DNA of 64,000 nucleotides. It comes from Clostridiales bacterium. Its GTDB lineage: Bacteria; Bacillota; Clostridia; Oscillospirales; Oscillospiraceae. The notes beneath the pieces were generated by a model that searched no databases, was not told the DNA's origin, and worked only from the letters and a program-made list of their open reading frames with translations. The translations under genes were made by a program, and so were the position numbers. This document shows positions 39,809-47,190 of this stretch, one piece after another (position 1 is the stretch's first letter; each line of letters starts with the position of its first letter). The stretch is from positions 16,328 through 80,327 of the forward strand of contig JALFOM010000148.1 in the NCBI GenBank assembly GCA_022782265.1. Direction: 5' to 3'.

Positions 39809-40735
39809 TTATTTTCCTCCCTCAGCCGAGGATAGAAAATCAATGGTACTTTTGCAGAGATATTCAATGTTCCCCTCGTCGAAAACCCTGTCCCGCCCGG
39901 TGTGGATGCGGTCCAGATACAGCCCCAGCAGCGGCAGCTTTTTCATGGCCGCCACCGCCGCGCTCAGGGGGAAGCCCGCCTGGTCGGAGGGGTACATGGC
40001 CGAGGAGGATTTTTCCATGTGGACGGTCTTTTCTTCCGTGCAGGGAAAGGCGGCCTCCAGCCTGCCGCCGTATTTCTTCCGGGCGGCCCTGTTGAGCACC
40101 AGGAGAATGTGGTCCCCGTCGGACACGCAGTCAAAGTTCAAAATCAGCTTGTCCTTCAGCTCTTTCTGGTGGAGCTTTCGGAAAAAAGCGGAGCCCAGAA
40201 GCCCGTTCTCCTCGTTGTCGAAGAAGACGAACAGTACCTTTTTCTGCAGCTCCTCCGGCATCCGCTCCATCAGCTCGCAGAGGGTGATCACGCCGGAGGT
40301 GTTGTCGTTGGCGGTGTGCTTGTTGGGCACGCCCAGGAAGAATACCGCAACGATCAGGCCGATGATCAGAATGAGCGACGCCCAGTAGTGGACGAAAAAG
40401 CTGTCCGTCACCAGGGCCAGCAGCAGATTGAGGCCGAAGGCGATGAGGAAAAAGGGGATGCAGATCAGTACGCTGTACAGCACCGTGATCAGAACGTTTT
40501 TCGGCATGATGAAGTTGGGAAAGGGCAGGGCGGCGCAGGTGTCGTAATGGGCGGAGAGGATGAACTCCGCCGTCTCCCAGTCTCCGGCCACCAGGTTGCG
40601 GTTGTGGATGATTTTGGACTCCTCCACCCGCAGCGCGGGAAAATGGGACTGCATGAGACGGATAAACGCAAGCTTCTGCTTTTTGGTTTTGCGCACCTGC
40701 CAGTCAGACAGGATCAGCTGAGAAAATGAGGTCAT
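39809..40735 (-). CDS. M28-family metallopeptidase with two inserted membrane helices
   Basis: 308 residues from ATG 40735 (RBS AAAGGAGC). The M28 zinc aminopeptidase core shows ILSAHYDTC (first zinc histidine), NKHTANDNTSGV (bridging Asp), FVFFDNEENGLLGS (catalytic Glu-Glu), FDCVSDGD and DRIHTGRD (last zinc His). Between the first and second motifs two hydrophobic helices (about residues 90-115 and 120-145) are inserted, so the enzyme probably sits in the membrane. Its presence between a GH2 enzyme and an acetyltransferase is unexpected. Confidence 0.87.
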   Translation of the reverse strand: MTSFSQLILSDWQVRKTKKQKLAFIRLMQSHFPALRVEESKIIHNRNLVAGDWETAEFILSAHYDTCAALPFPNFIMPKNVLITVLYSVLICIPFFLIAFGLNLLLALVTDSFFVHYWASLILIIGLIVAVFFLGVPNKHTANDNTSGVITLCELMERMPEELQKKVLFVFFDNEENGLLGSAFFRKLHQKELKDKLILNFDCVSDGDHILLVLNRAARKKYGGRLEAAFPCTEEKTVHMEKSSSAMYPSDQAGFPLSAAVAAMKKLPLLGLYLDRIHTGRDRVFDEGNIEYLCKSTIDFLSSAEGGK

Positions 40736-40746
40736 GATAAGCTCCT

Positions 40747-41379
40747 TTACAGTGCTTCGATCAGACGGCACAGCTCCTCGTTGAAGCGGCCCAGATGGAC
40801 CCCGTCGATAAAGCGGTGGTTGATCTCCAGGGAGATGTGCAGCTGCTTTCTGCCGTTTACGTCAATGTATTTGCCCCAGGCGATGCGGGGGATGGCGTCA
40901 TCCGGGTCCAGATTCCGCTCGTTGGTCAGCCCGGTCACGTCCATCCAGGGCAGACAGGAGAAATAGATCAGGTCGTTGGTCTCCGCGGTCGGGTCGAAAA
41001 AGAAATGCTGGCTCGCGCTCCTGGCCTTTGCGGCGCGGCAGAAGTCGTCAAGGCTGCCCTCGCAGGGCACAAACACCATGCGGAAAAGCTCGCTGCCCTT
41101 CTCCAGGTCGGTGAAGCTGGGCTGGCGCTTGTCGTACATGCGCACCTTCCCGTCCTCGATGGTGTAGAGAAAGGCCTCCACCCGGTTCACGGCCTGAGTG
41201 CAGAGGTACACCAGCGCGTAGTAAAAGGACAGCTCCCGCTCCTTGACGTAGCGGTAAAGGTTTGTCACATCCAGCGTAAAGGTGACGCTGTAAAAGGGGT
41301 TGGAGATGGGGGAGAAGAAGTCATAGATCTCCCTGCGCGGCCAGGTGTTCATGTCGATATCTCTGATCATATGGTTCAC
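40747..41379 (-). CDS. CatA-like acetyltransferase (chloramphenicol acetyltransferase family)
   Basis: 210 residues, the CAT length. Overall CAT fold: RDIDMNTWPRREIYDFF and NPFYSVTFTLDVT at the N-terminus, YALVYLCTQAVNRVEAFLY, and the active-site stretch SLEINHRFIDGVHLGRF near residue 190. The catalytic histidine and the structural DG at +4 are conserved, although the first histidine of the usual HHxxxDG is Asn. Many CatA-like proteins in Firmicutes do not act on chloramphenicol. Cotranscription with galactosidases is reminiscent of LacA in the lac operon, so a sugar or sugar-derived acceptor is possible. Confidence 0.85.
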   Translation of the reverse strand: MNHMIRDIDMNTWPRREIYDFFSPISNPFYSVTFTLDVTNLYRYVKERELSFYYALVYLCTQAVNRVEAFLYTIEDGKVRMYDKRQPSFTDLEKGSELFRMVFVPCEGSLDDFCRAAKARSASQHFFFDPTAETNDLIYFSCLPWMDVTGLTNERNLDPDDAIPRIAWGKYIDVNGRKQLHISLEINHRFIDGVHLGRFNEELCRLIEAL

Positions 41380-41885
41380 TCCAATTTTTCTTCAAGAACT
41401 TCGTTCCAGTAATAATCAATTCGCGTATAATCGATCTCGATCCAACAGTCCATATGGGATCTCTTTGTATAGATGATGCAGTGGTACATCGCCGACAGGG
41501 ACTGCGTGTATTTGCAAAGAAACTCCAGCTTCCACTTTTTGCTGTGGATCTTTTTAATGAGGGTATTCACATTGATCTCTTTTGCTGTCGTGAAACCGAA
41601 GCCAGAGAAGAAACGGTGCCTCTTTAACAGGCAGATTGTCAGGTCATCTTCCGGCGAGTGGGAAAACAGCTCCATGCTGACGCGGCTGGCGGAGGTGCCG
41701 CAGACCTGGTTATAGGGGTTCTTTTCGTCCTGAGGCAAAAGACGAAAGCCGCCGGGAAAATCAAAAATCAGTTTCCCGTCCTCAACGTGCAGATCCTCGG
41801 CTACACAGTCGTGAAGCGTGGGGACAAGCCCCTCCTCCGGGAATTTGGTATCCAGAACGCTGTGGAATTTCCAGGCCTGATCCAT
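41376..41885 (-). CDS. Unknown protein, first gene of the galactosidase/acetyltransferase operon
   Basis: 169 residues, soluble, no recognised domain. It is rich in aromatic residues (for example FGFTTAKEINV, MYHCIIYTKRSHMDCWIEID), with an alternating beta-strand pattern and a basic segment IHSKKWKLEFLCK. The start ATG 41885 follows AGGAGGG and a promoter duplicated at 43081-43147. It overlaps the CatA-like gene by 4 nt, so the two products are probably made together and may work together. Confidence 0.7.
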   Translation of the reverse strand: MDQAWKFHSVLDTKFPEEGLVPTLHDCVAEDLHVEDGKLIFDFPGGFRLLPQDEKNPYNQVCGTSASRVSMELFSHSPEDDLTICLLKRHRFFSGFGFTTAKEINVNTLIKKIHSKKWKLEFLCKYTQSLSAMYHCIIYTKRSHMDCWIEIDYTRIDYYWNEVLEEKLE

Positions 41886-41892
41886 GCCTTAT

Positions 41893-41960
41893 CCCTCCTG
41901 AAAAACTTTGGCTGTATTTAGGGCCATTTTATCATAGACACCGCTTTTCCGCAATCTCCC
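41893..41960 (-). repeat. Duplicated promoter module, copy A
   Basis: About 68 bp that recurs at 43081-43147 with only about five differences. Both copies lie on the minus strand directly before an RBS and carry the same -35/-10. Confidence 0.85.
41926..41954 (-). promoter_or_regulatory. Promoter of the unknown-gene/CatA/M28/GH2/GH36 operon
   Basis: Minus strand -35 TTGCGG (41949-41954), 17-bp spacer, -10 TAAAAT (41926-41931). Confidence 0.75.
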
Positions 41961-42068
41961 CGCGCTGATGGAAGCGGCGTTTTTACAGGCTGGGGAGAAA
42001 ACCGCAACAGCCTGTTGCTTGGCTTTCCGGGGCAGGGATGGTATAATCTCCGTGAGGTGGTGATCCAT

Positions 42069-42518
42069 ATGGAAACAAAGGATGTCATAAAGGAACTCAG
42101 GACCCGGAAAGGCTATTCTCAGGACGAGCTGGCGGAGAAGATCCATGTCACCCGGCAGGCGGTATCCCGCTGGGAAACCGGCGAGACCCTGCCGAATACG
42201 GAGACGCTGAAATTGCTGTCACGGCTGTTTGACGTGACCATCAATACCCTTTTGGGCTCTCCCCGGAAGCTGATCTGCCAATGCTGCGGTATGCCCCTGG
42301 ATGATTCCACGACCAGCAGGGAAACGGACGGCGCATTCAATGAGCAGTATTGTAAATGGTGCTATGCCGGCGGGAAGTTTGTGTACAGCGATCTGAAGGA
42401 GCTGACGGATTTTCTCGTTGGGCATATGGCCAATGAAAACTGGCCGACGGAGCAGGCGCGGGCTTATTTTGAAGTGCAGCTGCCAAAGCTTCATTATTGG
42501 CAGCAGAGGGAGAAATGA
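42069..42518 (+). CDS. XRE-family HTH regulator with C-terminal zinc ribbon
   Basis: 149 residues from ATG 42069 (RBS GAGGTGGTG). N-terminal Cro/C1 helix-turn-helix (residues 8-60: YSQDELAEKIHVTRQAVSRWETGETLPNTETL) followed by a putative zinc-ribbon domain of the PF12674 type (residues ~70-145) with CQCCGMPLDD and EQYCKWCYAGGKFVYSD. The combination is known from Firmicute regulators of unknown target. A TATAAT at 42042-42047 could be its -10. It diverges from the galactosidase operon and might regulate it. Confidence 0.88.
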   Translation: METKDVIKELRTRKGYSQDELAEKIHVTRQAVSRWETGETLPNTETLKLLSRLFDVTINTLLGSPRKLICQCCGMPLDDSTTSRETDGAFNEQYCKWCYAGGKFVYSDLKELTDFLVGHMANENWPTEQARAYFEVQLPKLHYWQQREK

Positions 42519-42545
42519 GCTGCCGCTTCCGGGCTGCATTCATAG

Positions 42546-42586
42546 AAAAAGCAGTACCCTGTCTGATGCAGGGTACTGCTTTTTCA
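42546..42586. terminator. Bidirectional terminator
   Basis: AAAAAGCAGTACCCTG and CAGGGTACTGCTTTTT form a perfect 16-bp stem around TCTGATG, between converging genes. Confidence 0.93.
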
Positions 42587-42617
42587 GGCAAAAGATATCG
42601 GGTTTTGTATGCCTGTG

Positions 42618-43070
42618 CTACAGCTTTTTGGTAAAGCAGATGATCCGATTTGCCTCTTCAAAGCCGGCGGCGAGATGAAAACGCAGGCTCTGCGCATTGT
42701 CCAGCTCGCAGTCGCTGGCAAACTCCCGGCAGCCCTGTTGCCGCGCCCACGTTTCACAGGCGGAGAGAAGCCCGGCGGCGATGCCCTCGCGCCGGTGTTC
42801 TTCCTGCACATAGATGCCCTCCAGATAGCCCACGGGGCTTGTGCTCGTCCCCTCCACATAGTCATGCCGGAGCGCGCACTGGGCAAAGCCCACAGGCAAT
42901 TCGCCCGCCCGGGCCAGAAAGAACGCCACCTTGTTTTCCGTCATGAGCAGGGAAAACTCCTGCGCCAGTGCTTCCGCCTGATGCTCCGGCCAGAGCAGTA
43001 CGGCCAAACTTGCGAGAATATGCAGATCGCCCGTCCCGGCCTTTTCAAAGCACAGCGGCTCATTATTCAT
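42618..43070 (-). CDS. GNAT acetyltransferase, AAC(6')-like (aminoglycoside 6'-N-acetyltransferase family)
   Basis: 150 residues. A GNAT fold with acetyl-CoA loop EEHRREGIAAGLL (residues ~92-104) and strong resemblance to the AAC(6') group around ALRHDYVEGTSTSPVGYLEG (~67-86), EFASDCELDNAQSLRFH (~114) and ANRIICFTK at the end. AAC(6') enzymes acetylate the 6' amino group of aminoglycosides; chromosomal relatives may have other natural substrates. It is a single-gene unit behind a promoter module duplicated from (or into) the CatA-like operon 1.2 kb away. Resistance cannot be concluded from sequence alone. Confidence 0.85.
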   Translation of the reverse strand: MNNEPLCFEKAGTGDLHILASLAVLLWPEHQAEALAQEFSLLMTENKVAFFLARAGELPVGFAQCALRHDYVEGTSTSPVGYLEGIYVQEEHRREGIAAGLLSACETWARQQGCREFASDCELDNAQSLRFHLAAGFEEANRIICFTKKL

Positions 43071-43080
43071 GTCTGTATAC

Positions 43081-43147
43081 CCCTCCGAAAAACTTTGGCT
43101 ATATTTAGAGCCATTTTATCATAGACACCACTTTTCCGCAATCTTCC
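43081..43147 (-). repeat. Duplicated promoter module, copy B
   Basis: The counterpart of 41893-41960, in the same orientation, ending just before the RBS GGAGGGG of the AAC(6')-like gene. Sequence outside the module is unrelated at the two loci. Confidence 0.85.
43113..43141 (-). promoter_or_regulatory. Promoter of the AAC(6')-like gene
   Basis: Minus strand -35 TTGCGG (43136-43141), 17-bp spacer, -10 TAAAAT (43113-43118). Confidence 0.75.
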
Positions 43148-43420
43148 ATAATAAAATAGCCTGCCAAAGGCAGACTGAAGTGGATTTTTACAACCAAGAA
43201 GGGATTCGCTTGCATTCTCTTTTCGCGGTGGCGAAAAGAGAATAAATGAGTTCGCCAGTGTTTGCACTGGCTCACGAAAGCCCCACCGGGGCTTTCGGAC
43301 ATGATTCGAATCCCCAAAAGGAAAAAACGTACTTTCCAAAACTGCATGGGGAGAGCGCGAGAGGGGAGGGTATGACCCTCTCGCAAAAATTGAGCGAAGC
43401 GGATAATTTCGCCGCAGGCG
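43148..43420. other. Hairpin array between the acetyltransferase gene and tRNA-Ser
   Basis: No gene seen. Perfect or near-perfect hairpins: 43214-43243 (13-bp stem, ATTCTCTTTTCGC), 43275-43297 (10-bp stem, CGAAAGCCCC) and 43357-43384 (9-bp stem, GCGAGAGGG). GAAAGCCCCACCGGGGC at 43276-43292 recurs at 47395-47411 with one change, again beside a tRNA 3' end. Confidence 0.6.
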
Positions 43421-43479
43421 CTTCTCCGCCACAAAAAAAGTCCCGCCTGTTGGCGGGACATTTTTTTGTGGCGGAGAAG
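43421..43479. repeat. Extended palindrome spanning the tRNA-Ser 3' end and terminator
   Basis: Left arm 43421-43447 and right arm 43452-43479 pair over 27 bp with one bulged base and a 4-nt loop. The right arm includes the CCA and the 3' acceptor strand of tRNA-Ser; the centre (GTCCCGCC/GGCGGGAC, T-run 43461-43467 complement) is the tRNA terminator. Confidence 0.85.
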
Positions 43480-43560
43480 AAGGGATTCGAACCCTTGATA
43501 CCCTTATGGGGTATACACGATTTCCAATCGTGCGCGCTCGACCAACTACGCGACTTCTCC
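43469..43560 (-). tRNA. tRNA-Ser (anticodon GGA)
   Basis: Minus strand: acceptor GGAGAAG...CTTCTCC, D arm GTCGCGTAGTTGGTCGAGCG, anticodon stem-loop CACGA-TTGGAAA-TCGTG with GGA, a long variable arm (TACCCCATAAGGGTA) typical of class II tRNA, T arm GGGTTCGAATCCC, discriminator G and an encoded CCA. 92 nt including CCA. Its own promoter lies at 43606-43634. Confidence 0.97.
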
Positions 43561-43605
43561 ACGTTTGCTCAAGATGAAAGCAGATATTCACTTGTCAGCT
43601 TAGCT

Positions 43606-43634
43606 ATTATAATGCAGGAACGCCTCAAAGTCAA
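43606..43634 (-). promoter_or_regulatory. Promoter of tRNA-Ser
   Basis: Minus strand -35 TTGACT (43629-43634), 17-bp spacer, -10 TATAAT (43606-43611). Confidence 0.82.
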
Positions 43635-43737
43635 GGAATATTTTCTTTTTTTGCAGAAAAGTTCTCCGGCGCATATTATTTCCGTCCCCTGCGCAAAATA
43701 CAGGTAAAACTCCGGGATGAAAGGGAGACAGACGGAC

Positions 43738-44175
43738 ATGAAAATGACCAACGACGAATACAAAAAATACAGTGAGCGCCACGCGCCCCGCTCCTCCGTA
43801 GGGCCCCACATGCTCTGGGCCTTTGTGGTAGGCGGACTGATCTGCTGCTTCGGCCAGTTTTTGCTGAACCTTTACAGCGCGGCAGGGCTGGACAAGGAGA
43901 CGGCGGCCACCGCCACTTCCGTCAGCCTGGTGTTTCTGGGCGCACTGTTTACAGGCCTGGGGCTCTATGACAAGCTGGCGGCGAAGGCCGGGGCCGGCAC
44001 GCTGGTGCCCATCACCGGTTTTTCCAACTCCGTGGCGGCCCCGGCGCTGGAATTCAAGACCGAGGGCCTTGTCACCGGCACGGCGGCAAAGATGTTCATC
44101 ATCGCCGGGCCTGTGATCGTCTACGGCATCAGCGCCAGCGTGATCTACGGACTGATTCTGTGTCTGATCGGATAG
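43738..44175 (+). CDS. spoVAC: Stage V sporulation protein AC
   Basis: 145 residues from ATG 43738 (RBS AAGGGAGA). Four membrane helices with the SpoVAC/SpoVAEB hallmarks: LWAFVVGGLICCFGQFLLNL, SLVFLGALFTGLGLYDKL, AGAGTLVPITGFSNSVAAPA and MFIIAGPVIVYGISAS. SpoVA proteins form the spore inner-membrane channel for dipicolinic acid; AC is its core subunit. SpoVAD and SpoVAE(b), usual neighbours, are not here: only a 48-codon frame follows. The gene thus seems detached from the rest of the spoVA operon. Confidence 0.93.
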   Translation: MKMTNDEYKKYSERHAPRSSVGPHMLWAFVVGGLICCFGQFLLNLYSAAGLDKETAATATSVSLVFLGALFTGLGLYDKLAAKAGAGTLVPITGFSNSVAAPALEFKTEGLVTGTAAKMFIIAGPVIVYGISASVIYGLILCLIG

Positions 44176-44184
44176 GAGAAGAAA

Positions 44185-44331
44185 ATGGCAAAGAAGAAGG
44201 AAAAGGACGAGAGAAAGCCCGCTCCGGTGGAGACCGGCTTTGACGAGCGCGGCAGAAAGCGCAGCAAAGGGGACAGCCCCTGGGAGCGGGAATCCGACGC
44301 CCCCGACGGCGTTTCCGGCAACTGGAGCTGA
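44185..44331 (+). CDS. Small charged protein (48 aa) downstream of spoVAC
   Basis: Starts 9 nt after spoVAC (RBS AGGAGAAG, ATG 44185) and is followed by a strong terminator, so it is likely translated. Sequence begins MAKKKEKDERKPAPVETGFD and ends in SWERESDAPDGVSGNWS-like acidic residues (…DGVSGNWS); very hydrophilic and probably disordered. No family recognised; an accessory role in sporulation is only suggested by its position. Confidence 0.6.
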   Translation: MAKKKEKDERKPAPVETGFDERGRKRSKGDSPWERESDAPDGVSGNWS

Positions 44332-44339
44332 TTACACGT

Positions 44340-44370
44340 TAGCCTCCCCTGCGCAAGGGGAGGCTTTTTC
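44340..44370 (+). terminator. Terminator of the spoVAC unit
   Basis: Stem AGCCTCCCCT / AGGGGAGGCT followed by TTTTT. Confidence 0.92.
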
Positions 44371-44489
44371 CGGACGCCCCCGTTCCCACCGTGCTTATTT
44401 ACAGAGACACATATCACATCCGCAGGGAAAATAAAAGTACCGGCGGACGCGGTCATATCCGTTAAGATTCCCTTATACTATGGTAATAA

Positions 44490-45380
44490 CTACACGCTGT
44501 ACATCTGCAGCAGGGTATTCTGGGCGCAGCTGATAAAACGCCTGATGATCCTGTCGTTCCTCCGGCGCTCGCTGGTGATGATGCCGATCTCCCGGTAGCC
44601 CGGCGGGTCGATGGGCACCACCTGCACATCGTCGGCCATGCTGCGCATCACCAGCTCAGACAGCATGGTCAGCCCCAGCCCGTGCTCCACCATGGAGACC
44701 AGGGCGGCATCGTCCAGATTGGTGTAGCGGATGTGGGGAGACACCTTGTGCTCCTGGGCGTTGAATACGGGCATGATGTCCAGGTCAAAGCCAAGAGAGG
44801 GCATGAGAAATTCCTCGTCGGAAAAGCCGCTGACAGGAAAAACCCCGTTTTCCACCGGGTAGTCCTTGGGCAGCACTGCCACCAGAGGGTCTTTTTTTAC
44901 GGAGATCCAGTCCAATCCGTGCCGCAGGGAGGGATGACAGCTTGCAAAGGCACAGTCCAGCTCACCGTTTCTGACCAGGTCATGTATGCCCTTGTTGCCG
45001 CCCATGCTGATGGAGACGTCCGTGTCCGGGCAGATTTTCCTGAACTCCGTCAGTATGGAAGGCAGCCAGTGCCGCGCCACGCTGGAATAGGCGCCCACGC
45101 GGATGGAGCTGGCCCCGGCCTCCCGCAGATGCTGGGTGCTGACCTCCAGCCGGTCCGCCGCCTCCACAAAGGCACGGATATCCGGCAGCAGACGCCTCCC
45201 GGCGGAGGAGAGCCGCACACCGCTTTTGCTGCGGATCAGAAGCCCAATACCGATTTCGTTTTCCAACGAATTCATCATGTTCGTAAGACCCGCCTGGGTA
45301 TAGCCCAGCTCCGCGGCGGCGGAGGTAAGGCTGCCCTTGTCTATGGCGGTAAGGAGCGCCTTGAACTTTTTGCTGTCCAT
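44490..45380 (-). CDS. LysR-type transcriptional regulator
   Basis: 296 residues. N-terminal HTH with SLTSAAAELGYTQAGLTNMMNSLE (residues 18-41) and GLLIRSKSGVRLSSAG; C-terminal effector-binding domain starting SIRVGAYSSVARHWLPSIL. Transcribed away from the sodium-dependent transporter gene, which it probably controls in response to the transported compound or a metabolite. Two exact copies of TTCCTTATGAT in the 151-bp divergent region are candidate binding sites. Confidence 0.93.
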   Translation of the reverse strand: MDSKKFKALLTAIDKGSLTSAAAELGYTQAGLTNMMNSLENEIGIGLLIRSKSGVRLSSAGRRLLPDIRAFVEAADRLEVSTQHLREAGASSIRVGAYSSVARHWLPSILTEFRKICPDTDVSISMGGNKGIHDLVRNGELDCAFASCHPSLRHGLDWISVKKDPLVAVLPKDYPVENGVFPVSGFSDEEFLMPSLGFDLDIMPVFNAQEHKVSPHIRYTNLDDAALVSMVEHGLGLTMLSELVMRSMADDVQVVPIDPPGYREIGIITSERRRNDRIIRRFISCAQNTLLQMYSV

Positions 45381-45394
45381 GTTAATTATTTCAC

Positions 45395-45433
45395 TTCCTT
45401 ATGATTCGACAATCCATAACAATTCCTTATGAT
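45395..45433. promoter_or_regulatory. Direct repeats in the LysR/transporter divergent region
   Basis: TTCCTTATGAT at 45395-45405 and 45423-45433, start-to-start 28 bp. A TATAAT (45437-45442) towards the transporter follows directly, fitting an activator site. Confidence 0.5.
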
Positions 45434-45531
45434 AAGTATAATAATATAGTGTTTGGAGAAATGCAAGACAAATGTTAAAATAACATTAGTCACAAACCGT
45501 TAATTATTTTCGGGGAAAGAGGTTATTATCA

Positions 45532-47127
45532 ATGGAAAACAATCGCAGTTCCTGGGCCAGTAATTTTGGCTTCCTGATGGCAGCCATTGGCTCTGCTGTC
45601 GGTCTGGGCAACATCTGGGGCTTCCCCTTCAAGATGGGCAAGAGCGGCGGCTTCACCTTCCTGATCATCTATCTCCTGCTGGCTGTGTTCGTGGGCATGA
45701 TCATCATGACCAGCGAGTTGGCCCTGGGCCGCAAGACCGGCAAAGGCGTGGTAGGCGCATATCAGACGGCGTCAAAGAAGTTCGGATGGATCGGCTGGCT
45801 TGGCATTATTGCGCCTTTCCTGATCATGAGCTTCTACTCCGTTCTGGGCGGCTACTGCATCCAGTACATGTCCCTTAACCTGGCAGAGCTGAGCTTCGGT
45901 CTCAGCGGCATCTTCGGCAGCGCCATCACCGGCAGCGCAACCTTCGGCGCAATGCTCACCAACCCCTTTGGCTGCTTCGTGTTCACCCTGCTGTTCATGG
46001 TCATCTGCATGCTGATCGTCAGCGGCGGCGTTGACAGCGGCATCGAGAAGTTCAACAAGGTCGGTATGCCGGCCCTGGCTGTGATGCTGGTCGTCATCAT
46101 CATCCGCGCCCTCACCCTGGACGGCGCAGTCGAGGGCCTGAAGTTCATGTTTGTCCCCGGCTACGCGGTAAAGGCCGGCTTCATTGATGAAGCTCCCGGC
46201 CTGGTCTCCGTTCTGGCTACCGCCGGCGGCCAGATGTTCTTCTCCCTGTCCCTGGCCATGGGCGCCATGGTCACCTACGGCTCCTACCTGAGCAAGGAAG
46301 AGAATCTGGTCAAAAACTCCGTGGTCATTGTTGTGGCCGATACCATCGTGGCGCTGATGGCCGGTCTGGCCGTTATCCCCGCAGCCGTTGCCAACGGCCT
46401 GTCCAGCGGTCTTGCCCCCAACGAGATCGCTCTGAACGGCCCCAAGCTTCTTTTCGTCACTCTGCAGGACGTCTTTGCTAACATGGGCGCCGCAGGCCCC
46501 CTGTTCGGCGTGATCTTCTACCTGCTGGTTCTCCTGGCAGCCATCTCCTCCGCCATCTCCCTGATGGAGGTCGTCGCGGCCTACTTCCTGGACCGCGCTG
46601 CCGCCAAGGGCAAGCAGGGCAACCGCAAAAAGGTCGTTCTCTGGGTCTCTGTTGCCATCACCATTGAGGCGCTGGTTGTCGCTGTCTGCGGCTTGGGCGC
46701 CAACGGCATTGCTCCCTCCGATCTCTTCGGCTGGACTGGCGGCCCCCTGTATGCAACGTGGAACGACTGCTGGCTGGACTTTATGGACTGCTGGTCTGAA
46801 GGCATCGCCATGCCTCTGGGCGCCATGCTCATGGCCCTGATGGTCGGCTGGGAGATCAAGCCCGATTACATTCTGGATGAGGTCCACAACGGCGAGCACT
46901 CCAAGTTCTTCGACGTCTTCTTCCGCGTCTGCGTCACCTTCGTTGTTCCCGTCGTCATGGCCTTTGTCCTGGCCGGCCAGATGACCGGATTCTTCGCAGC
47001 TCTGGATGGACATAACTACGCACAGGTCGAGCTGATCTGCTACATCATCTCCGCAGCTCTGCTGGTGGTGTTCTGGGTCGTGGCCTTTGTGGGCGGACGG
47101 AAAAAGGAAACCGTTCAGTCAAAGTAA
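45532..47127 (+). CDS. Sodium-dependent amino acid/neurotransmitter symporter (NSS/SNF family)
   Basis: 531 residues, about 12 membrane helices. The NSS hallmark GSAVGLGNIWGFPFKMGKSG (residues ~21-40) forms part of the substrate and sodium site in the LeuT fold. Further conserved stretches include GGQMFFSLSLAMGAMVTYGSY (helix 6-7) and SAISLMEVVAAYFLD (helix 8). It imports an amino acid or related compound with sodium; tryptophan, tyrosine or branched-chain amino acids are common substrates. Strong RBS (AAAGAGG) and highly biased codons suggest good expression. Probably controlled by the divergent LysR regulator. Confidence 0.93.
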   Translation: MENNRSSWASNFGFLMAAIGSAVGLGNIWGFPFKMGKSGGFTFLIIYLLLAVFVGMIIMTSELALGRKTGKGVVGAYQTASKKFGWIGWLGIIAPFLIMSFYSVLGGYCIQYMSLNLAELSFGLSGIFGSAITGSATFGAMLTNPFGCFVFTLLFMVICMLIVSGGVDSGIEKFNKVGMPALAVMLVVIIIRALTLDGAVEGLKFMFVPGYAVKAGFIDEAPGLVSVLATAGGQMFFSLSLAMGAMVTYGSYLSKEENLVKNSVVIVVADTIVALMAGLAVIPAAVANGLSSGLAPNEIALNGPKLLFVTLQDVFANMGAAGPLFGVIFYLLVLLAAISSAISLMEVVAAYFLDRAAAKGKQGNRKKVVLWVSVAITIEALVVAVCGLGANGIAPSDLFGWTGGPLYATWNDCWLDFMDCWSEGIAMPLGAMLMALMVGWEIKPDYILDEVHNGEHSKFFDVFFRVCVTFVVPVVMAFVLAGQMTGFFAALDGHNYAQVELICYIISAALLVVFWVVAFVGGRKKETVQSK

Positions 47128-47148
47128 ATCTGAATCGCTGATCCATAG

Positions 47149-47182
47149 AAAAGGCTGAGCCACCCGGCTCAGCCTTTTTTGC
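47149..47182 (+). terminator. Terminator of the NSS transporter gene
   Basis: Stem AAAGGCTGAGCC / GGCTCAGCCTTT with a short loop and T6. Confidence 0.93.
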
Positions 47183-47190
47183 GCTTTTTG

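Noticed and set aside
40747..41379. Definite chloramphenicol resistance gene
   Set aside because: Family features are present, but the first histidine of HHxxxDG is changed and the operon is carbohydrate-related, so activity on the drug cannot be claimed.
42618..43070. Mobile resistance cassette around the AAC(6')-like gene
   Set aside because: No transposase, integrase or attC-like site is seen; the only duplicated DNA is the 67-bp promoter module.
43067..43591. Minus-strand open frame across the hairpin array and tRNA-Ser
   Set aside because: Translates the tRNA and the repeat DNA; the protein-like stretches come from the tRNA sequence itself.
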